Below are positions 53,101-64,000 of a stretch of 64,000 nt of DNA, in pieces. A model generated the notes under the pieces. The model was given only the letters and a program-made list of their open reading frames with translations, searched no databases and was not told the origin of the DNA. Source of the DNA: Halichondria panicea (Eukaryota > Porifera > Demospongiae > Suberitida > Halichondriidae). The first letter of the stretch is position 1; every line of letters starts with the position of its first letter. The DNA lies in contig NC_087392.1 in assembly GCF_963675165.1 (NCBI RefSeq), forward strand, positions 4,113,442 to 4,177,441, written 5' to 3'. The position numbers and the translations under genes were made by a program.

Positions 53101-56100
53101 ATCATTCAAAATCCACTCTTTTTTTAGTGACATAAATTACTTAAATAATATTATGATGGGAGAGTTTAGTAATAATGTGGCGGTACAGAATCCTTCGAAT
53201 GTACTCATTTCACCCGATGCAGGAACCTGAGCTGGAATTGAGGGTGGAGTCTCAGTTTGAGGGGCTGTCATTCCCAAGACTAAGTTCACTCATTGAATCT
53301 CAAGTGAGGTTTTTTTTATCTGTGCCAACATAATTATTTTAGACTAAGGCATTGCTCATGCGTAACTGAATACTGAATGAGAATACTGAATGACTGATCA
53401 TACCGTATTACATTTTGCGGGTGAAAAACCTTTGCGAATGAGCCAAATCAGCAGAAAATTTGACCCTGCGTTCTGGCAAGGATCGTGTGTATATATTTAC
53501 TACTAATAATTTAGGTTTTGCGGATTTTATTTTTGCGAATTGATCAACTGTCGCAAAGTTCGCAAATATTTGATGCTCGCAAAATATTCTAGTAATACGG
53601 TATATACAATTAATTCTCACTTACAGTTGCGGAGGTTTATAAGGAAGAAGTACACTCTACCTGGCTGCAAGATAAGGTGAGCCCCGTGGCTGCATACATG
53701 CAGACACAGTATAGGTTGTTGACGTATGCCCTACTACTGTACATGTAGGCACAAGCCATTCTTCAGGATGCCAAGTCCGCAAGATCAGCTATTAGAGGTG
53801 AGTGCATAATGGAGTATAGGTTACCGTTAGGCTAATGAAAGCACCGTGGGTACTGATGCCTCGGTGAATGCGCCAAAGCTTTATGCTAAATGAGAAACAG
53901 TGTGGCTTTGCAGCTCTTTTCTCACTCTCGCAGCTACCAATAGTTAGCGTTCTAGTGCAGAGCTAACTTAGCTAAGTTGTATCAACAGATTTTGCTACGC
54001 AAGAGTCTGAAGAGTCTTCAAAGTAAGCAAAACTAGCCATAACTCGAGAACGAAGCATTATTTTGTAATTACACAAATTGCAATCCAAAAAAACGTGACT
54101 AGAAGCCTATAGAAACTCTTCATTTATCACTGAGCAGCTGTAGCAGTCTACACACACATACACACACACTACTTGTATACCTCACTGTGCAACCGAGGCA
54201 TAATTATCTTCAGCCACATCAACAGTGATCCACAGTAAATCTGAGTGGTAATTGGCATATATAATTTTGTGCATGCAATGTAAACCGATTGTTTTGTGAA
54301 GTTTTGCCATAACATGATACCTGCACCCCCCCCCCCCCCCCCCCTGTGTGTCAGGTGTATGTTAAGGACAGCCGACTAACGCTGGGAGAGCTACAGGTGG
54401 AGGTGACCGACTGCTCCAGACTGACACTAGCCGAGGCTGCTACCAGGACCTACTGCACTCTGACCTTGGGTGGGTACCATTAGCTACTGCACTCTGACTC
54501 TGACCATTAGCTATGCAATCTGACCCTGGGTGGGTACCATTAGCTACTGCACTCTGACCCTGGGTAGACTCTGTCCATGAGTAGGTACTGTATGAAAGAA
54601 CGTAGTGGCTCTCGTTGTTATGGTTATGCTTACATGTATGATCTTTTGGTGCAAATCCTCTCAAGTAAAGTACATGTACACTGTGCACATACGTACCATA
54701 AATGTTACTACACAAGTAATATTATGTGTAGATAGTTAAGAGATCCTACATTGTACTTGCAGTGTAGGTGGCATACTGAAGTGTTATGTGACCAGTGTAT
54801 TTGTGTTTCTAAGCACTTAAAATTAGATTTATCATCCAGACTCCACCCCCTACAAGCCCCGAGTGAACCTTTGGCGTACCCACTGGCCTACTCTGGAACT
54901 GACAGTGACTAAAGATCGAGAACAGAAGATCGGGGTGCATTATAAACAGGTGCACACAACTGTCAATGTCATGTGATTGCTGTTATTTATGTAGTGTATG
55001 TATTTGCCTGCTTAGGCGATACCTACGTAAAATCACCTATTAACAAGCCACTACATGTTACAGTTGCTTGCCTCGTTGAGAGCTACAGAATGGTAGCTAC
55101 AGGGTTAGGGTTAGGGTTCATATATGCACAGACGATGATATACAGGACTGCTATGGGTGCATTACATGTGTGTATTGTACGTACGCTTCTTGTGCTTCAC
55201 GAGCTCTTGTGTGTATAGGTGACCCCTGAGGGCGAACGCTCCCACCTGGTAGTGGTGGACTATGTCTTATCCAACTCGGCAGCTGGTATTCTGATTGTGA
55301 GTGATTCTATTTGATTGGTTATACTGTCAGGAGCTCATGTAATAATCTACTCCTGTACTGTGCATGAACTGTTGTGTGATACTGGTGTTGTCACAGCCAG
55401 TTGAGTCCATAGCTACTTTTGTCCGCTACGAATTGGCCTGAGGCAATAGAGTATACTGTAAGATGAGGCGGAAAACCTACTTGTCCATTCGTGTCGGGAC
55501 AGATTTACCTGTTACATGCACGTACTACAGTGTACTTATGCAAAGAATGATCATGTTTGCCATAAATACTGCAATTTGATTGGCTAAAGGAAGTGTTCTA
55601 TCCAACTTAGAAAATCATGTACTTATTTATGTACTTCACTTAGAAAATCATGTAGCAAAGATTAGATAAGAACATTCAAATCTGATTGGCTAAATACTCA
55701 TGGTTGCTATGATCTAAAATGCTTAGACATGTACATGTATGCACACCATGAAATAGAGCACTACAGATTCTCCTGTTTTCTGTGTGCAGGGTGATGTTCT
55801 GACGAGGGTCAACAAGGTGAGGGTGTCCTCCGTGAAGCAGATGGACAGACTCATCAGCAAATCACGAGGAAACACGTGTGTTGAGGAAATATCCAATTAT
55901 ACATGTTCCTCACATTGGAAATAATTATAACAGCAGTTGTTCTCACGTTGTCACTTGTTGTGATTAATAGTTCCCTAAAAGATGTTAATAGTATGTAAAC
56001 AAAACAATATTTCTCTGTGCATGCATCCATCAAATATTACTGTCAATGTTCCACGTACACTTACTTCACTCACATTCAGGGTACTGATCTCCCTCCAACG

Positions 56101-59100
56101 TCCTCCACCACACTTCAACATGTTCACCTCGGGCCCAGCCCACCCCCACTCGGTAACAAGACCTGACGACATCACTCAACAAGCTGAGTCAGCAGAAGGG
56201 TGGGAGGGTGAGTCACATGATAGTGCAAAGGTGTTAGCCAATAGCATTTAAATATCCTTGATAGCTTAGATCTACCCAGTAGGTTCTCCATGTACGTACA
56301 TGTATTATAGCTAGTACCCTCGCACAATAGCAGATGCTCTCTGCATGTACGTACATCATAGCCTCTCGACTTTGATTATACATACGTGACCGACTGCATT
56401 GAATTGCGATCTTTGGGATAGTTGTGGTGTACAGTAGTTTGACTATCCTTTGTCTTGCACAGAGGTGTTGTTTGCACGATTGGAGACTCCCGGCAGCACG
56501 GAGGACACGGCACAAGCCAGGTGAGGGAAACATTGTATACATGATGTACAATGTACGTGTATACAATGTAAATTGTATGTAGGCACAATCATTATTGTCA
56601 GTGCGTGGTGAGAATGCACTGCTGGAAATATTTGTACTTGTACAGTAGGTGCATGCATGGATAAGTATTGTCTTTTGTATAGTTCATACAATATACATGT
56701 ACTTTGATTTATGGTGAATAGTCGTATTTTGTAGTCCATTTGCCATCCACACTCTAGACGATAGCATATACACATAATTTTGATTGTCTGTGTGCTTTCA
56801 GTGTTAGTATATAGACAAACGCTTAGAGGACTGCCTCTGATATCGCACACGCTGTTCTAATATTGATTTAGGAGACAAGATGGAGATAGCATCAGTCTGT
56901 GTGGAGTAGGTGGTGAGAGGGGCGTGGTCAACCATCAGGGGGGTGGGCTGAGGAGGAGAGCCGGGACCACACTAGAGGAACGCTCAGCTTCTCCCGGTGA
57001 GTACTACATAGAAAGTGTGTTGTGGCCGGTGTAATAAGTGGGGGGATTGTCTGTGAATAAAATTAAAGTATAATGTACCTTCTATAGAATGGCTACTCTT
57101 AGTGTCTGAGTGCTGCGTAGAATTATAGCAGCCAAAGGAACGGTTTCAATTGTATAGGGAGTGGTTACATTGTATTCCCAAGATAAATTTTCCTCTATCT
57201 TTTTTCTGTGTTTGAGACAGAAGCTACTGTAAATTATTTACAAAGGTTACACCTTACAGAGTCCAATGTCCCTGACACAACTCCGCAGCCTGTGAGACCA
57301 GTCCACCTGGGGGTTATTGAGGTGGACCCCCCTCAGAGAACCCCCTCCCCCTCCCCTGCAGTGAACACTCCAGTGGGACTAGGACAGCATGTGACCAAAG
57401 AGGTGTCAGCAAGCATGGTGAGGACCGCATGGTGTGTATGCATGTGCTGGACACTGACTGTTACTGTAACAGAGTACACTTCAGAAGCACTTCCGTAGAG
57501 AGGTTTCCTTTGTTCAGTACCTTTATGTCGAGTGAGCTTTGTGTTTGTAGAGATGTATTTATCGGAGGTTCCACTATAATGTAGGTTGTACATGTAGTAA
57601 ACCAAACTAGGATTCACAAAACACTACATTAAGAGACATCGTACATTAAGAGATGTGTTTGCCCATGGCATGTAGCTACATGTAGGTCATATGCATAGAT
57701 ACTGTTGGTGGCACTCTTTCCATTAATGAACTGCTTTGAATTCTTCTTGGTACAGAACCCTAGCTGGAATCAATCCTTCACATTCAACATTGCCAATGAA
57801 CACAACTATCTCAACATATGCGTCTGGAGTAGAGCGACTGACGAGTCATGTGACCTCCTCGTTGGTCATGTGAGTCAGCGTGTGTGTGTGTGTGACCGAT
57901 GATACAACCCACATGATAGAGTATAAGCCCTTTTTTCACCACATTTTTTGAACATTTAGAATAGCTAGACGGATGTGAAAATGTATCATGTGTGTCAAGT
58001 GTGTTTCACTTGAATCTCCGAACACCTTTTCTAAATACCCATTACATGTTCCCCCCTCTCTCTCGTACCTCATTACATATCCCCTCCTCTGTCGTGCCCA
58101 GGTGACCATTCCACTCATGGACATTGCTCTGGAGTGTCTGTGTACTAGCTCCGGCTACCATCACCAACGCTACGTGTTAGTAGCCTCCCAGACTCTCAAG
58201 CCCTCAGTCAGGTAAGCTAGTGTTACTGTCAGTAGCACCCTCTGTAATACGAAACCTTCATGGTTAATGCTTCTACTGCCTCACTGCAATACTAATAACT
58301 TACATGTATTATAATAATGTAACTTCTATATGCACTAATGTCTTGCTTATTCCAGTTTACATGTATGTGGGGGTAATGTAGAACTAGTGTAATATGAACA
58401 CCATGCCTCGGTGTCAAAGCTACATAACATAACGCTATACTAGCTATTGCTAATACACAGATGTCAGATATCATAATGAACATTTTATTGCATGCAGGGA
58501 ACTCAAAGAGTAGGGAATGATCGACCATGCTTGTTGCTAAAAAGATGCCACGTCTAAAATTAATCTGCATCAGTACAGTAGAGCCTTGCAGCTACCAATA
58601 GCTAGCGTTCTAGTGCAGAGCTACAGTGGAACCTCCATAAAACGGACACCATTGGGGACCAGCCTTTTGGCCGTTATAGAGAGGTGGTCTTCCTTGGGAG
58701 GTTTCGATTTCCAGCTATGTATTTTCTACGAGTCATTTCTTGCTGCAAATGAATCTTGGGGCTTTGCTAACTGCTTCTTTAGCTCATACAAGCTTTGAAA
58801 AGGCTGTAGAGACAAGCTACAGCCAGGTTTTCACGATTATGCAAAATAATGCTATCTCAGCAATAATTTTCTGCTAATTCTGGGTGTGGCTGTCCGTTCT
58901 GGGAGGTTATTTTCCATTGCTAAAGCTAGTTGGGGACTAGAAAGCTGCTCGTTGTACGGAGTAGAGAGGTGGTCGCTTTTGAGAGGTTGCTTTACATTGA
59001 AGTCATTGTAGTTTCAATCCGGACCTGAGCTCTTGGCCGTTATATAGCGTGTGGTTGCTATTCGGAGGTGGTCGTTAATGGAGGTTCCACTGTAACTACT

Positions 59101-62100
59101 AAGTAGAGTAGCAACACTCCAGGGACAAATTTTGCTACGCACTCTTCTGAAAAGGCAATGGCATTCCATGTAAGCAAAACAGGCATGATTCGAGAACAAA
59201 CCATTATTTTGTAAATCCACAAATTGAACGTTACTAGAAACTCTCACTAGCACTTCATTGATCTTGAGCAGCTGTAGCAGTCTACACACACAGACAGACA
59301 CACTACCTCGCTTGTGCATGCGCACACCGAGGCATAATAAGCTCCCTATGCTGCTACTAAACCTGTACAGTATGTACCTACATGTATTATTTCCACATTC
59401 ACAGTCGAGCTACACTGCAAGCCAAGTCTGCTACTGGTTCCGGCAGCAAAGATGGAAAGAATGCAAATGCTTTCGCTGGCGATATCTTCCTGCGATTCAA
59501 GCATCAACCACAACCTGAAGGTGCATACCGTTGCTAGTCAAGTCACGATAATAACTATTGTGACCATGCCTCTTACTGTCTGAGTTACATGTATGCTCTG
59601 TGATATATATATTACGTACTTGCATACTTACAGATCACACGAACACACACGAGGACTCTCAAGCTGAAGAGGTACATTTAATGTTGGTGCCTTAATCAGG
59701 CCAATAATTACGAGGCTATTAACAAATATGAAATATGGCCGAAATGTCCAAGTACACATACGTATATTTGTGGCGCCCTAAATAAGATACATTGTTGTAT
59801 GGTATCCCGTCTTTGCTTAAACTTAATGTCTCATATTCCAGGACAATGCACGAAACGAGCCCCATCCACACTTGTAAGTTACTTCCCCCCCATCCTCTCT
59901 AACCACCATGCACACTTCCCCCTACAGCAAATCTCACCCATTCACAGCCTCGGGGAACCACCTGCCTAGAAACCATGTCTTCGCGGAAATGGCCGTCAGT
60001 GATGGATCTCACATCTGTGACATTTGCCACAAGAAGGTTAGTAATAAATTATATTCGCCCTTCTGTCAGTATGGTTAATACTTCTTGCTCTGGAGTGTGT
60101 ACATGTACACTGTATGCATCATCTACATGTACATGTAATGTACTTCAACAGAGAACTTTAGTACACGCATGTATAGTTGATCCTACATTGTATTTCAATA
60201 ATTTTCTAAATTTAGAAGAGACCTTTCAAATGAAATACCAAATCTCGTCGGGGCCATAATTTGTCTTTTTTAGGCCTTGGACCATGGGCTATTTTTCATG
60301 GTATTGGCTGAAATTTTCATGGCTCAAATATAAACTTTGATAACATCATTTAAAAGGTATGCTTTAAAATTGGATTAACAAAATCAGTTATGGCAGCTGA
60401 CCGAACCATTCATTAAACGGGGGGTGGGGGAGGTTGTACAAATACTAGCTAGTCTATATACTTTTTCACAATGAATGTATATAATTATCATCTACGTATA
60501 TGTACTATACAACAGCCAGAACCTTATAGTTGATCCTATTTCAATGATATTAATCCATTTTTTGTACATGTACCGGTATTGCTAGACAGTGCAAGATGTA
60601 TTTCGATTTCTCTCCAGATATGGTCGCTCAGTTCAAAGCTCACGAAATGCAGAAATTGTGGATTAACATGTCATAAGAAGAAATGCTATGAGTATTGTAT
60701 GAAGGAGGTGCCGTGTATAAAGTGAGCCTGGCTACTACCGTCAATGTACTATATGTTACTGATGTGGATGCATGTGCACTAGCTTAGTCAAAGAAGCTAT
60801 ATAGGCCATTGATACATGCACATGTACACCTGTGCTGGTCAAGTTTAGTGTTTAAGTTTCACACAGCTTTACCCCCCCCCCCCCCCCCCAGTGACAGACT
60901 ACATGCTACCCCAAACCTGAAGCAAACGATTGAAGGTGATTTCACTCTACTGACGGTTGATTCCAGCCCCGAGGGAGGAGAGGAAACTGATAGCAAAGTA
61001 GAGGATAGGGAGGCGGACTATGGTCATCGTCGTCTGCAGCAGGAAGCACCTGTTGCTAGGAGTAAGTGTTTATGTCATAGCTGTGTTTCCCAGCGCACAC
61101 TGCGGCGACTAGGTTTATACATATAATTATATGTATGTGTATTCTGAGTCTGCTCACCTGGTTGCGATTGCTGTGTTTGTATTATGGATAGCCTCAGCAC
61201 AACAAGGCAGTAGTTATAAATTTGACAAATTTTGACGTTAAAGTTTCGTTGTCGAATAAGTGAGTTGAAGCTAAGAAGCTTGATTCTGCACATTGGCCTA
61301 GATGTACACGCTGCTTTGACTCGAGGTTGTATAAACCCCAAAGCCTGCACTTCAGTACTCTAGTTTTAGTAGTCGAGTGAAGCTTGGCTTGTCACCCTTG
61401 GGCAGACCAACAGTGGCTGTATTAAAGAGGTGGCCTGCTAACACAGGTTGAAATACATGCATGCATGCTATGCATGGAGACGCTAGGGCCTATTAACATG
61501 GGTGCTTAATGTTATAATATATGGGGTAACCATGCAGGTGTCACTGTAACAAGAGCTTAAACTATATGTTGTAAGTTCAGTAGTGAGGTTCGTAGCTGAT
61601 TCCTATGCAGGTTTTGAAACTAGTGTGATGCTGATGCACGTATTCGTAATCTACACTGTACATGCATGTACATGACTGTGCATAATTATATGTACACGCT
61701 AATAATGACATTCAAATAATATGTGCAGCTAGGACAAGCCTGAGCCAATCCTTTGATATGTTGGATCAAGACGTGATAAACACTCCCCTGGATGACCAAT
61801 TAGAAGGCTCTAACCAGGAGAAGCATCTGGAAGACACTGATGGTCGTCTAGAGCATTCTGACAGCTCACATAAACTACATGTAGAAGGTTCTGAGCAGCT
61901 CGGTATGTACAGCTCCCTTGAGAGAAGGCAGGACTGGGTGGACGGGGCTGACGGTGTGGTGAGGGCTGAGCCAGTTGCTGTAGGTGACAAGACGGTATTA
62001 GAAAGTAGTGGAGAATGTAACCAGGTGGGTTATTATCACTGAAGAATAATTATTGCCCATGAATAACTGTACGTGCATGAGGAGCACTCTTCCTACCTAT

Positions 62101-63512
62101 CCATATGTATGCACGGCTGAACTTTTACAGGAAATTGCCTTTGTCAGACTGTTGTCTAAAACTCTACACCTCATACGTACATGATAAATTGTTTGATTGC
62201 GTGCTGTACACGTAGGTGTTCACTCCTGATGAGGGGTCTGAAAGCAGCTCCATTGAAGAGTCATATGTTCAACTAAAGAGCCAGGACTCAATGGTATTCC
62301 TATGATATGTAGACTGTGTTTATACAGGTACTCTTGTGCAGGTGAATCTGTCATCAGAAGTGACTACCTCTGAAGAAATCGCTTTGAATGAGGTATTCCT
62401 AGCACATATATAGTGGAGGGGGAGGGGTATTGAGAAAGAAAGGAGATGGGGAAGTAGAGGAGAGTGTCTTTAGAATACAGAGAGCGAAGCAACAAGTAAC
62501 CTGAGCTGCAAGATATAGAATCCATGCATTGCATGCATGCATGCATGGTACTCCCTGCCATCAACAGTGATTGCATGGCTTAGTATAGTATATTATAGTA
62601 CATGTATACACGACATAATTATATACATGATGATCATGTACTGTGCATGTACAGTTAGTGTTGTCTCAAGGCCGATTTTTACAGAGAATTGAAAATGTGA
62701 AATACATGCAGTCTCATCGCACATACCCCATTCAAGAGGTTGTCCTCCATTGGGACCTGTCGGCCGTTACATCGTACAAATATATAACAAGCTATTCCAT
62801 GTCTATCATTGTCACATGTCTGTTTCTTCTACGAGTTAGTTTTTTCCTCAATGCAGATAACTGAGGACGTCCACCATAACAACAGCCTGATCAATACAGC
62901 CACTTATAAGCTGCAAGACCCTCTCCTATCTGAGGGGGAGAAGGGGGAGTTGAGAGCACAGCTGGTTAGTTATAGTGACAGTACACTGCGGGTGCACACT
63001 TGTGGTGTACACGTATAGTGTGTAACGGATACCGCATTCTTTGGGGACTCTGGAACAAGTTTCAGCCTGTATGTACAGAGGTATAGCCATTGTTGAGGAA
63101 GGGCCTGTTTTGTACACAAACTGTTCTTTGGGACCCGGGTGCCTGGCCTTTATCGCAGTTGGTGTTTCTACAGGAGTGCATGGTGATTAAGACGAGTTCC
63201 ATGGACTGTAATACTGTTTTTGAGCAGTGTTGATCAATCTCCCGTGCTTAAAACATTTTGATTTTACTGTATAGCTAGTTTACTGATGATGGCACGGTGT
63301 TGTAACAGGATTCATTAACAGAAGTTTCCCCATTCATGGAACTTGGTATCAGTGTAGAAATTAATGAACTATCCACTAAAATTCATGTTCATAATTATAA
63401 ACTCCAGGGCTATTGTGATTATGTACGTACTTTCCCCCTGCAGAGAGAGTATGAACAAAATATTGAATCGTTAACAACCTTGATGACTTCCAAATTACAG
63501 AAACTGAAATAG
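50101..63512 (+). CDS. PDZD8-like ER-anchored SMP/C2/PDZ/C1 lipid-transfer tether
   Basis: Expected at ER contacts with late endosomes or mitochondria, moving lipid through its SMP domain. Exons read: 50101-50256, 50666-50799, 50919-51000, 52503-52598, 52750-52815, 52980-53090, 53223-53303, 53627-53676, 53749-53797, 54355-54469, 54840-54949, 55219-55296, 55790-55875, 56080-56207, 56463-56520, 56872-56996, 57221-57417, 57756-57869, 58102-58211, 59405-59520, 59634-59671, 59842-59873, 59928-60036, 60618-60721, 60892-61061, 61729-62024, 62216-62293, 62342-62392, 62857-62964 and 63444-63512. Phases agree throughout. N-terminal membrane anchor (LIVAFLFGVAVTVCLFFIGI); SMP with ETCRWFNLISDFLFRELRDS, FEELLMTKTEGRM and THWSFSFYE; a C2-like strand set from 54355; PDZ around GDVLTRVNKVRVSSV; a second C2-like part (NICVWSRATDESCDLLVGHV); C1 with CDIC..CRNC..TCHKKKC (one extra Lys before the last Cys group compared with the animal protein); and an acidic, helical tail ending KLQKLK. 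A small extra exon near 62655-62696 is possible. The tRNA array lies in intron 3. Confidence 0.88.
51156..51271 (+). tRNA. tRNA-Leu(CAA) with intron, copy 1
   Basis: Acceptor GTCAGGG/TTCTGAC plus A, A box TGGCCGAGTGGTCTAAGG, anticodon loop CTCAAG, and an intron of about 32 bases whose 3' end (GTTGAG) can pair with the anticodon. Long variable arm, B box GGTTCGAATCC. All parts of a eukaryotic tRNA-Leu gene are present. The downstream T run (TTTTTTT, about 51280) is a pol III terminator. Confidence 0.93.
51463..51535 (+). pseudogene. tRNA-Leu 3'-half fragment
   Basis: Intron end, CTTCTGG, variable arm and a B box with a changed base (GTTCGAATCCCATCTATGACA). The 5' half is missing, replaced by a miniature-element-like segment. 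Confidence 0.75.
51596..51675 (+). pseudogene. tRNA-Leu(CAA) 5'-half fragment
   Basis: Complete 5' half and intron (GGTGTAAGG in the D arm), but it stops after GGCTTCTGG. No variable arm, T arm or acceptor 3' strand. Confidence 0.85.
51730..51846 (+). pseudogene. tRNA-Leu(CAA) copy with damaged acceptor stem
   Basis: Whole gene present except that the 3' acceptor strand reads CCTCAAAACA instead of CCTCTGACA, which breaks pairing with GTCAGGG. A and B boxes are intact, so it may be transcribed but not properly processed. Confidence 0.75.
51924..52039 (+). tRNA. tRNA-Leu(CAA) with intron, copy 4
   Basis: Same organisation as copy 1, with GTCAGGG / CTCTGAC acceptor and discriminator A. The flanking spacer (GCTGAAACTTTTGCTCTATC) is shared with the next copies. 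No long T run is seen directly after it. Confidence 0.92.
52104..52218 (+). tRNA. tRNA-Leu(CAA) with intron, copy 5
   Basis: Intact. The intron is one base shorter than in copy 4 (AGTACATCTTG). A TTTTT run follows at about 52224. Confidence 0.92.
52293..52410 (+). tRNA. tRNA-Leu(CAA) with intron, copy 6
   Basis: Intact. The intron has a 3-base insertion (GTTCATCAGG) compared with copy 5. A T run follows at 52413. Confidence 0.92.
53403..53600. mobile_element. Miniature element, CCGTATTAC ends, copy 3
   Basis: Inverse orientation to the other two copies, with TA flanks at 53401-53402 and 53601-53602. In PDZD8-like intron 7, ending 26 bases before the exon at 53627. Confidence 0.78.
53857..54205 (-). 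repeat. R1-related repeat (diverged)
   Basis: Shares with R1 the order AACTCGAGAACGAAGC, AGAAGCCTATAGAAACT, GAGCAGCTGTAGCAGTC, a (CA)n run and a GAGGCATAATTA end, but is clearly diverged. A relative is at 58586-59335. In PDZD8-like intron 9. Confidence 0.6.
54326..54344 (+). promoter_or_regulatory. Poly(C) polypyrimidine tract before PDZD8-like exon 10
   Basis: 19 uninterrupted C, ending 10 bases before the exon start at 54355 (TGTGTGTCAG acceptor). Confidence 0.7.
54443..54572 (+). repeat. Tandem repeat made from an exon end and its splice donor
   Basis: TACTGCACTCTGACC..TGGGTGGGTACCATTAGC repeats about three times. The first copy is the real 3' end of the exon at 54355-54469 with its donor; the later ones lie in the intron. 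Confidence 0.7.
55545..55735. repeat. Short relative of the 37518-38138 element
   Basis: Starts GATCATGTTTGCCATAAATA and ends GCTATGATCTAAAATGCTTA, as in the longer copy, with the middle deleted. In PDZD8-like intron 12. Confidence 0.6.
58586..59335 (-). repeat. R1-related repeat split by a TA-flanked miniature element
   Basis: Sequence related to 53857-54205 on both sides (AGCTAGCGTTCTAGTGCAGAG before, AATTTTGCTACGCA after) of the element 58624-59092. In PDZD8-like intron 19. Confidence 0.65.
58624..59092. mobile_element. Tc1/mariner-type miniature element (469 bp)
   Basis: CAGTGGAACCTCC and its exact complement at the ends, TA on both sides (58622-58623, 59093-59094). Its subterminal sequence also has mirrored GAGAGGTGGTC-type motifs. 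No transposase. Confidence 0.85.
60190..60430 (-). repeat. Repeat shared with the MSH2 duplicated units
   Basis: GGCAGCTGA, GGGGCCATAATTTG and GACCATG blocks also occur at 11270-11350, 28200-28420 and 30730-30900. An interspersed element rather than part of the tandem duplication. In PDZD8-like intron 23. Confidence 0.5.
60872..60889 (+). promoter_or_regulatory. Poly(C) polypyrimidine tract before PDZD8-like exon at 60892
   Basis: 18 C followed directly by the AG acceptor. Confidence 0.7.
61120..61363 (+). repeat. Palindromic-terminus (CTAG) repeat in PDZD8-like intron 25
   Basis: Same blocks as 12905-13239 (GATAGCCTCAGCACAACAAGG, TTTCGTTGTCGAATAA), ends TTCAGTACTCTAG then T. A copy outside the MSH2 duplication, showing that the family is mobile. 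Confidence 0.6.
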
Positions 63513-64000
63513 CTAGTTGTTTTGTTTTCATTGAATAGCTCAGCAAAACTTTAAAACGGATTATCCTCAATTTATTTACCACAGAATACTGATGTATGGC
63601 TCTTTTGTAGGGAGGTGCACAAGTAGCCTCGATTCCAGGCCGCGAAGAGAAAGGCTGGAATCGAGGCTAGTGCACAAGTCACATTTGCACATTTACTCCC
63701 CGGAAAAAGGTTTTAGGCCCCAGGAGTGAGTGTGTCACCCCTTTCTATATAATTATAATTATGTGAAAAACGTTAGCGAACCGGCCAAATCAGCAAAAAA
63801 TTGACTCTTTGGGATCTGACAAAGATTATGTATTTTAAGGAAGTATTCCAGGGCGTATCGATGACATAATTATATATAACAACTAATATCCGACTAGAAA
63901 AACATTTGCAATGTGAAAAAATTGCTGAGATTGGCCGGGGGAAACACCAAAAGCGTGGAAACAAGTAATCAGATGAGAGCATAACTCATCTGACGATGTC
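63513..64000. other. Downstream of the PDZD8-like gene
   Basis: No gene seen. Contains the 46-bp miniature at 63624-63669. About 63770-63850 is a diverged relative of the CCGTATTAC miniature family (CCAAATCAGCAAAAAATTGA). Confidence 0.5.
63624..63669. mobile_element. 46-bp Mutator-like foldback miniature
   Basis: TAGCCTCGATTCCAGGCC, 10 bases, then the mirror arm with one change, ending GAGGCTA. GTGCACAAG is duplicated exactly on both sides (63615-63623 and 63670-63678). Confidence 0.85.

Noticed and set aside
55103-55118. Short TTAGGG run
   Set aside because: Only two to three units; no evidence of an interstitial telomere.
62656-62696. Possible small PDZD8-like exon (LVLSQGRFLQRIEN)
   Set aside because: Acceptor and phase would fit, but the donor is weak and similarity is not convincing; left out of the exon list and only mentioned.

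Overview
The window is eukaryotic, intron-rich and full of small DNA transposons. Gene content (MSH2, cyclin A, STARD10-like and PDZD8-like orthologues, and a large beta-helix/multi-pass membrane family) points to an early-branching animal, most probably a sponge (Porifera). That assignment is an inference from gene families and genome texture; no marker in the window proves it.

Left part (1-37.4 kb). The 3' half of the DNA mismatch-repair gene MSH2 runs on the + strand (coding exons 508-3780, terminal exon 10619-10827). Its last intron of about 6.8 kb contains a complete intronless gene on the opposite strand (BH1). BH1 encodes a secreted-type signal peptide, a right-handed beta-helix ectodomain and about 7-9 membrane segments. 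The stretch from MSH2 exon 4/exon 5 through the BH gene to the terminal MSH2 exon has been tandemly duplicated several times. Unit A is 3331-10827, B is 11213-23764, C is about 23765-26337, D is 28115-30345 and E is about 30730-37397. B has an intact BH gene, E a BH gene with one frameshift, and C and D only BH fragments. All duplicated exon 5 copies are broken. The terminal-exon copy in C is intact; those in B and E are damaged. Unit C also holds a piece of the terminal exon of the neighbouring STARD10-like gene.

Right part (39.3-63.5 kb). Three ordinary genes are tightly packed: a STARD10-like START-domain gene (-, 39350-44999), cyclin A (-, 45304-49770) and a PDZD8-like lipid-transfer/tether gene (+, 50101-63512). 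Cyclin A and PDZD8 diverge from a 330-bp spacer. The third PDZD8 intron holds a tandem array of tRNA-Leu(CAA) genes, each with its own tRNA intron.

Mobile elements. Recognisable by terminal inverted repeats and target duplications are Mutator-like miniature elements (9-bp duplications, 35 to 769 bp long), pogo/Tc1-type elements (TA), a piggyBac-like element (TTAA), a non-LTR reverse-transcriptase remnant, and an interspersed family with a palindromic 3' end. Because the region is duplicated, several insertions can be compared with an unoccupied paralogous site.

Coordinates of exons were read by eye from frame, GT/AG sites and similarity to known families. No alignments or searches were run.
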